The position numbers and the translations under genes were made by a program. 58,800 nucleotides of DNA from Actinomadura sp. DC4 (GTDB taxonomy: Bacteria; Actinomycetota; Actinomycetes; Streptosporangiales; Streptosporangiaceae), in the NCBI RefSeq assembly GCF_030406325.1, contig NZ_JAUEQY010000049.1, forward strand, positions 1 to 58,800, written 5' to 3'. Positions 19,301-28,300 of this stretch are shown one piece after another; within the stretch, counting starts at the first letter, position 1, and each line of letters begins with the position of its first letter. The notes below the pieces were generated by a model. That model made no database searches. It was not told the origin of the DNA and was given only the letters and a program-made list of their open reading frames with translations.

Positions 19301-22300
19301 GCTGGAAGAGAAGATCGCGGAGGCCACGCCGGAGCCGGACCTCTGGCCGGCGATGGACGACGCACCGTCGTTCGACCTCGCCACGCTGCTGACCGACGCG
19401 GCGAAGGACCGCTACGACGCACAGCGGGCGTACCAGAGCGTGGCGCGCGACATCCGCGAACAGGTCGGCACCGACCGGCCGATCGTGATCCAGGCCGACG
19501 AGGCCGCCCTCACCGACGCGACATACCGGGCGCTGCTGCCGTGGGCGGTGGAGACCATGGTCCCCATGCGCGACGTCGCGTTGCGACAGAACCGCGGAGA
19601 TCTGCGGGGGAGGTCCTGGGACTACGCGCGGGAGCTGGACGAATACCAGCGCTACGAACAGCGGGTTCACGAGCAGTGGGTCCGTGAACAGCGATTGGTC
19701 GAGCAGCGGCGTCGTGGGCGTCGGCTGCGGAAGCCGCCTCCGCCCAGCGAGCAGCAAGGTTTTGAGCTGCAACGTCTTGACCAGCGTCGGGAGCCGCCGC
19801 CTCGCGAGCGGACTCGGCAAGGGGCGCCGTATCTCAGCCCGACCACGCGCTCGGCGGCCGAGGTCAACGAGCTGATCCGGGCTGTCGGGCAGATGCACGG
19901 TATGCGCGCCGACAACCCGCTGGGCACCCCGCCGCCGCTGCCCGGCGCGGCCTCGGTACTCGGCCGGGACCCGGTACACCTCGCCCGCGACGTGGCGCAC
20001 GCGCTGGACACGCACGTGCGCGTCGACGTCCGCCGGGCCGACGGCACCCAGCTGCGAAGGTGGATCGACCCCGACGGCGAGGTACATGCCTTCGACCCGT
20101 CCCGCAACTGGGTCGACGAGCACAACCGGCTGCACGTCGCCGACGAGTCCGGCGAACATCTCTTCACCGTGAACCTCGCGTATGACAACGGGCTGCTGTC
20201 GACGTGGTACCGCGACGAGGCCCACGCCTTCAGTATCAGCACCGCGGAGCTGGGCGGCCTCTACCAGTCCGCGATGACCGACCAGCAGACGTTCGAGCAG
20301 GCCGTCGCCGAGGAGATCCGCATCCGCCGGTCAGAGCTGGCGGTACTGCACCCTGGGCTTCCCGATCTGGTGCGCGGGGCTTTCGACACCTACGAGTTCT
20401 GGCGGGGTGAGGTCGCCTGGCGCCACGCGCGCATCGCGGCCCTGCGAGACGGGACAGCGCAGATCGCTGCGGACCAGGGGCCCCGACGGCCCCCCGCGCC
20501 CGCCGAACACGAGAGCCGGTGGGACGAACGGGGCGACGCGGAGCTCGCCGCGGCGATGGCGTACACGGACGACCAGGATCGGGTGAACGAGGCCACGCGG
20601 ATCCTCCGCGACCTGCAGAAGTTTCTCCGCCCGGACGCCCGAGGCGCCGGGCGTTGGCAGGACGGGGACGCGGCGCCGGTCGCCGCGCTGCTGGATCAGC
20701 TGACGGAGCCACTGCGGCTGGCCCAGAGGACGCGGCTGAACCGTGCGCAGCGGAGCTGGTCCGACAGCACGGCCTGGTCGGTGCAGCAGTTGGAGAGGGA
20801 TCTCCTGGGCGCGGGCACGGGCTCTCTCTCGCTCGTCACGCTCCCTCTCGGCGGCGGCTTCCTGGTGGCGCTGGCCGAGGGTGGCGAGGTCAGGTGGTTC
20901 GAGTATCCGTCGGGCCGGCCTGTGGAACGGCCGACGAGCATCACGCGCTCACTGGACCTGGCCGGCGACGGGAGCGTGCTCACCCGGGCTCCGGACGGGA
21001 GCGTGCGCCTGGCCGGCGAGCTGCCGGAGCTGACTCTCGATTCGCACTTCCTCCGTGAGTTCCGCGCACGCGTGGCCGCCGTCGCTCCGCTACGGAGCGC
21101 ACCGCGTACCCGGACTGCCCGGACTGCCCGGACCACTGTCCAGTTCGGCCCGCGGGCGCGCAGCCAGGACGATCGGCACACCCACTCCGAGGACGATTTT
21201 CCCGCACCCTCGGATCCTCGGCCGCCGAGGCGGATCTCTCAGCGGCAGCCGGGCGCTTTGATCCAGACGAGGCACCTTCCGTCAGTGGTGCGCCCACCCG
21301 CCCCTCGCAACGATCTTTCGCTCACCGAGGCGTACCTGCGCGTCGACGACGAGGGTCGAGCCGACCTACGCCCGTACGACAGGGACGATTTCGCCCAGAT
21401 GCGCATAGAGCCGGTGGCGGACTACGCGGCGATCCTCTGGCAGGAAATGGGCGGGCCGAACCGGGAGGTGACGATCAACGACATCGTCGGCGGCGGTTGG
21501 CCCCATGCACTCGACTTCTTCATGACACCCGACCGGTTCCAGGGACTTCCCGCCCGGGCGGTTCAGGCTCTCGACCGATCGCCGACCCACATCCCTCACA
21601 TGGCGTTCAAGCTGCCGGACGTACTGGCGGTGGACACCCGGATCTGGTTCTCCGTCCGCGGAACCACCGGATCCGCCGTCGTCCTGCCCGGCGGGCGAGC
21701 ACGCGTGTACGTCGTCGGGGAGGGCGTCCGGGAGACCACGTTGAGGGACCTGCGGGCCAGGCTCGGCGATTCAGCGGACCTTGTGATCGCCGAACCGGTG
21801 GTGCCGGCGGTCGTGTTCCCCTTCCACTCCGCGCCGTCCGAGCTGCGGCTCGACCAGGCGCACGTGTACTTGAACCGACAGAGCCTCAAGGTCGGGGTGG
21901 GCATCGCCGGGCTGGACGTCCGCGAGTGGTCCGACGAGGGGCCACTCGCGGAGTACGCCTTGATCTTTCGGCTCACCGGTTTCGCACCCGGCGACTCGGT
22001 GTCGAACGTCACGGTCGCCGAGGTCGTCTCGGACATCGAAGGCGCGATGCGCTTCCTCCGGCTGGACCGCAGCGTGCCCCTGATCCGCCGCGCCTTTCAG
22101 TTCCTGCGCGACCACCCGGCCCGTGACGTCGAACTCGTCGAGGACGCTCAGGACTTCCCGGAGAACCTGCCCCCCGGGGCCTGGCTCCTGGTATCCAGTG
22201 GAGGCTACTCCGGAGCCGCTGTGGCGCTGACCGATGGAAACCTCAACATCTACGCCCCGGACATCAACCTCACGGGCGTACTGCAGCAACGGCACGTCAA

Positions 22301-25300
22301 CCGGTTGACCCAGCGGCCGTTCACGTACGTCATCGCCCGGCCGCATGAGCCTGCGCGCTTGAGCCCGCTCCCAGGGCACGGCGGCCGGTTCGACGAGATC
22401 GGGTCTCCTACCGGGTTGGAGCCCGAACCGGCGTTCGATCCGGATGACACGTCCGTCTGGACGGACACGCCGATGCCCGCCGACCCGCACCTGTACCGGC
22501 GCGGAAGCGAGCGCCGTATCAGCGAGCCGAACCTGGAGGAGGAGGCCTGGCGGGTCGACGGCTCGTTCCGAGAGTTCGCCCCCATCTCGTGGGTCACGCA
22601 GGGCGGGTCGGGGGACGGGACCACGGCAGTCGATGTGGTGGAAGCCGACGTATGGGGCGCCGTACTGTACTTCGAGCTGGCAAGGCGGTCGGCGCGAACT
22701 GAGGACACGGTCCGCGCGTACTTCGAGTCCGAGGACCCGGAACGTATCGTCCAAGAGACCCACAGCCTGCCATTGGACCTCCCGTCGAGCACCTGGGTCT
22801 GGTTCACTGGCAGCCAACGGACCGGAGCCGTGTACGTCCGGCCGGACGGGCGCTACCGGCATCTCGTGCCCGGTGGCGGAGTGACGTTCCTCGCACGCGA
22901 TCGCGGGCTGAATCTGCTCGGCCCCGGCCCCCACACGTTCGTGATCGCCCGGCCGGCCGCCTCGGATCAGGTAACTCAAGTGGACCAGCCCTCGCCGGCG
23001 GACCGCAGAGTCTCCCTGGCGCTTGAACCGGTGCGCGTGTTCCGCCTCCCCGAGGAGGTACCGGTCGGGCTGCGGATCAGCCAGGCCCATCTGTACGAGA
23101 ACCTGGACGGCAGCCACGGTGTCGGCCGCGGGGGACTGCCCGCAGAGAACTGGCGTGACATGGGAGCGATGGGCACTTCCGCCCTGATCCACTGGCTCCT
23201 GAACCTCAGGCACGGGTACGAGCCGGAGCCGGAGGTCACGGTCGCTCAGATCGTCACCACGCCGACCGAGCTCGGAACCGGATTCGGATTCGGCCTGTCG
23301 CTGGCGGTGGAGTTCGCGAGGATGGACCCCAGGCTGCCCGAGGCCACCCGGGTCGACCGGCATCTGAACCATCACACCCTCCGCGTCGTCTGGCAGACCA
23401 GCAGGTTGCCGGAAGGACTGCCCAGGAACACGCTGATCTGGGGCTCCGGCGGCGGGCTGAGCCTGGCTGCCATCGCGTTGGGCGGCGGGTATTTCCACAC
23501 TTACACTCTGGGTGAGCCGAACACCGCCGTGCTGTCGGAAACTCGGCTACGCGACATGACCCGGCAGGCGTCGTACACCTTCGTGGTCGCCGTACTACCT
23601 GATGACGCGGAGGAGTACTTCGGGTCCGGCCCGGCGGAGGAGATCCCGGCCCCGTTGCCGGAGTCGCGGCAGATCTCCGACGGTACGGGTGGTCGCGCGA
23701 TCTCCGATGTGCCGTTCTCCCCACCCGGCTCGGACGAGGCAGGGTCGCAGGACGCCCCGTCGCGGTCGGCCGGGCCGCAGGAGGTCTCCGGGGGTGGGGA
23801 TGACGTCGTGGCCTCGGACACGCCGCCCCGCCCGCCCGGCCTGGGCGAGACGACGTCGCGGGGGACTCCGTCGCCGTCGACCGTGTCGCGCCCGGCCTCC
23901 CACGTCGCGGGCGGGGGCGTGGTCGGGGAGATGACCCCGCCGACCCTCTCCGGCGAGAACGCGCCGAACCGCAGGGCGCTCGACCAACTGCTCGCGCGCC
24001 ACGGGATGAGGACCGTCAACGTCCCCGGAGACGGCGACTGCTTCCACCACAGCCTGTGGGTCATCGCCCGTCCGTACCTGTCCCGGCTCCTACGGCTTGC
24101 CCCCACAGCGGGGGCCTCGGAGAACGTGCAGGCAATGCGACGATTCCTGGCCGAACGGCTGAACGCCGACCTGCAACTGGCGGAGCATGGAGAGGAACTC
24201 TCGACGCGGTACGCCCCGTACTTCGTGCCCGAGGGCGTCTCGTTGCCCGACCGGAGGAGAGTGCTGGTCCAGCAGCTGCTGACCATGAACGAATGGGACC
24301 ATGACGCGGGCGAGCAGGTCGCGATGCTGGCCGCGCAAGAGTTGGGCCTGCCCCTCACCCTGATCCAGTACGGGCAGCGGAACATCGACCTGGGTCCGCC
24401 CGGCGGCGCCCGGATCTATTTCGTCCGCGAGCGCGACCACTTCCTCGGTATCGAGACGATCGACGACGCGGTCCCGTCGATCCCGTGGGACGACATCAGG
24501 CCGGCGGTGACCTCGACGGTGCAGGAGGCCCGCGACCGAGCGCGGCATGAGGTCGACGCGGCGCAGACGGAATTCGAACGCGACCTGAGCGCCCTGGACC
24601 AAGCCTGGCGGAACTCGCCGGGGGGCAGGACGAACACGGCCGTGATCGACCCCCAGATCGTGGCGGACGTGGGCCGCACGCAGGTCGACCTCGCCTTGAG
24701 TGACCCGCACCCGGATCACTCGCCGTTCCAACGTCCTCAACGGCGGATCGACGCCATCCGGTTCGTGGCCGGGACGGTCAGAGAGGCGACCCAGCGCCAG
24801 TACGAGCTGTCCTCGTTCCTCTGGCTCACACACGGCCGGCCGCCGGAGACCCAGATCAGGGAAATCGAGGTCGACCCCGGTCTCACCCCGGCGCTGGCAT
24901 CCCTCAGGGAAACGCTGGAATCCCTGGGGCCGGCCGATCGCGACCCGATGCCCGACTGGGTGGCCACGACTCTGCGAACATGGACCGGACGGCCCGCCCA
25001 GATCACCGACAGGCTGCGGACGGACCTGGCGGCGGGCACGTACGTCTGGTTCTCCGGTCGCGGCATCACCGGCGCCGGCGTCTTCCAGCACGACGGGACC
25101 TTCAGGCGTGTCCTCGGCGTCGCCGACCCTGACCGACCGGTGGAGGAGCTTCTCAACCAGCAGCTGACCTACGTGGTCGCCGAGCCGGGCGAGCAAGGTG
25201 CGTCTTCCGCTCGCGCCGTCGGCAGCGCTCTGGACACGATCCGCGAAGCCCAGGAAGGTCTGCCGGACGACGGGGACGCAAAGGACCAGGACCCGGCCGG

Positions 25301-28300
25301 ACACGACGACGAGCGGGCGCTCACGGATGACTCCCCGTCGTCGGGGGACATCGAATCGGAGACCGGCCGTTTGATGGGCGCCGTGACCGCCTTCTGGGAC
25401 ACCTTCGAGGACATGAACGCGGACGAGGGGGACAGGCAGGCGTACCTGGCCATCTGGGACCGCGCCTCAGCCCTCATCGAGACGGCCCAGACCCACAGCT
25501 CCACCTTGGGGCGCCAGCAGTGGATCAACGAGATGCGGCGGGCGACCGCACAGGTCCAGGAGCTCACCCGGAACCGCCAGAGCAGCCAGGCCGGGCCCTC
25601 GGACACGGGACACGAGGACATACAGGCGGCGCGGTCGGTCCAGGAGACCTGGGGGGCGGCGGACCGACCGAAGGGCGCCGGGCTCGGGTTCGAGGCCGAG
25701 GCTCGTGTCATCGTCCGGCCACGGGAGGGCGTCGGCAGGGAGAGCCTGCGGCAGTTCCGGATCGACGCGCGCGACGGGAGCTTCTCCGTCGTACTCGACA
25801 GCGGGTCGTACCTCTGGGCCACCGATGGGACCGCCTACATGACCCGGGACGCGTTGAATCAGGACGGAAAGGTCCTCGCCGAGCGGAAGCAGGAGAAGGT
25901 CCTAGAGATCGTCACCGCGCCCATCATGGTCGTTCCTGGCGATATCGGCCGGGCGGACGGCGACCACGTCCTCGCGAGGTTCGATGAGCTGGTCGACAGC
26001 ATGCAGAACTCCAACGGCTGGCAGAGCATTGAGACGCTCTTCCCCGAAGAAGGGTTCGCGTACTCCGACGAGGCGCGGGGGGCCACCGTATGGTCCAATC
26101 CCGGCGGCGTGTCGTTCGATTTCCTGACCCATTTCACCGCGGGTGTTCCGATCACCCGGATGCATGAGTTCCTGAGCAGAGTCCGCGACGAGACGAGCCC
26201 GGGCCTCGACGCGCGGAACCATCTCGCGGACGGCCTGAACTTCGGCGATGAGGTCGCCGCCGAGTACACCGGACAACGGATCCCGTCCTACGCGGTGCAT
26301 CTGCTGGCCGATCATGAGGATGTCAGTGCGCTGCGCGGCTTCTTGTCGCTGGTGTACGCGCAGGTGGCCCCGATCGTTCAGGGTAAGCCGAAGAAGCACA
26401 TCGCGTTGAAGGCGCGTGCGGCGGCGGCGTCACGTACGTCACTGGCCGGTATCCGCGCGACGTTGCCGGAGCCGGTCCGGGAGTTCCTGGAGAACGCGGC
26501 GGCCGACATCGAGCGACGGCTCGTCGACCGGATGGGACAGCGCAGACCCAAACTCCAGGGCACTGACCCGCTCAGCCTCCGAAACCTCGACGAGACCGAA
26601 CACACCGTCCGCGAGTACCTGAACACGGCGCTGCTGCCGGGCCAGCCGTCGATCAATCAGGATCAGGCACTCGGCGTGGACACCCACTTCGACGAGCCCG
26701 ACACCAACAGGGGCCGGCTGGAGCTTCCCCTCGTCCTGGTCGAACTGCGCAGACTCGGCGGGGAGTTCGAGCACCGTCAGACGCTGGAGGGCCTGCGGGA
26801 CCAGTACACGATGGTCACCGCGATGGCGAGGCGCGCGCACGACGACGCCCTCACGGTCGCGAGGGCGTCGCGTACGGCGGGATCCTCGGCGGCCATCACG
26901 GCCGCGGACCTGGCCATGTTCGGCGAGACGAGCGCCGACTGGGTGCGGGACGTCGGATCGGTGCTGGCCACGGCATGGCGTCTGGATCCCGTCCTGTTCG
27001 GCGCGGTGGACGCGGACTCGGTCGTCACGGCGGCGCAGGTGGAGCGGATCGTGCGCGCGACATCCGCCGTACTCCGCGGGGACGGCTCGCAAGCGGAGGT
27101 GCTCACCGATGAGTTGGCGACGGTCCGCGACGGTCTGGCCGAGCTCGCGCTCTTCGGCGCGGACGTCGAAGAGGAGATGGCGGCGGCGCTGCAGGCGGCC
27201 GAGAACGTCATCACCCGGCTGGGCGGGACAGCGTCCTCCGCCCACTCGAGCTCGCCGGCCGATCGTGGCGGTATCCGCGCGGTGGAAGGTGTCACGCCGC
27301 CCGTCGACAACGGCAAGGGCAAGGGCAAGGGCGCGGAGCTCTGGCACTCGCTCGAACGGCTGGCGACGAGGGAATCCTCCGCGTACGACTGGTACGACGT
27401 CAGCGAGACGGGCACGATCCGGCTCTACGACGAGGATGATCGGGAACTCTCTCCTGACTCGTGGGTGCGGTCCGGCGACGACTTCGTCCACATGGCGACC
27501 AGGATGACCCTGCGTGGCGCGGACGGCCGGATCAAGCCGATCGCCGAGGAGACGTACCAGGAACTGCTCGGCGATGAGACGCTGGTGCCGCACGTGCTGT
27601 GGGCCGACGAGTCCTACGTCTATCTGATGCCAGAGTCCGGCGGGCCGGTGGTGGGGCTGCCGCTCAACGTCGCCGAGTCCCACCACAGTGACCACCGCAG
27701 CGACCCTCATAGCGACCGGGACAGCGGCCGGGGCGTGTTCGAGGGCGTGGGCGAGCAGGTGTCGTCGTCGCCGGGCTCGGGGAGGTCTGGGACGAAAAGG
27801 TCGGCCGGCTCCAACTCGTCTGAGCGGTCGAGCGGGGGCCCGGCCGACGATGCGTCGGTGGCGCCTCTGGTCCGGTCCGCATATCAGATGTGGCCCGGTG
27901 ATACGGCCGCGGCATCCGTCGGGCGGCTGGAAGAGGCTCTCGTCGAGGCGGGTCCGGGTTCGATCTCACTGGTCATCGCTCAGCCCGCCGGCGAGGACCG
28001 GCTGGTGGCGGCCAACCTGGACGGCCAGGTCACGTGGATGGAGTATCCGTCCGGCCGGTCTGCGGGCCGGCCGCTGCACACGATGGCACTGTCGCTCGAT
28101 CTGGGCCCGGACGCGAGGCTGCTCAACCCGGCCGATGGGCTGGCGCAGCTGGATCCCGGTCATTCCGTCTTCCGGCTCTTCCAGCGGATCCACGCCTCTC
28201 TCACCGACTTCGTCGGGCAAGGACCCGGCCGCGCGTCGTCGGTCGGCTCTACGACCGCGGCGACAGCATCCACATCCACGTCGCGAGAGGTGCGTGGACC

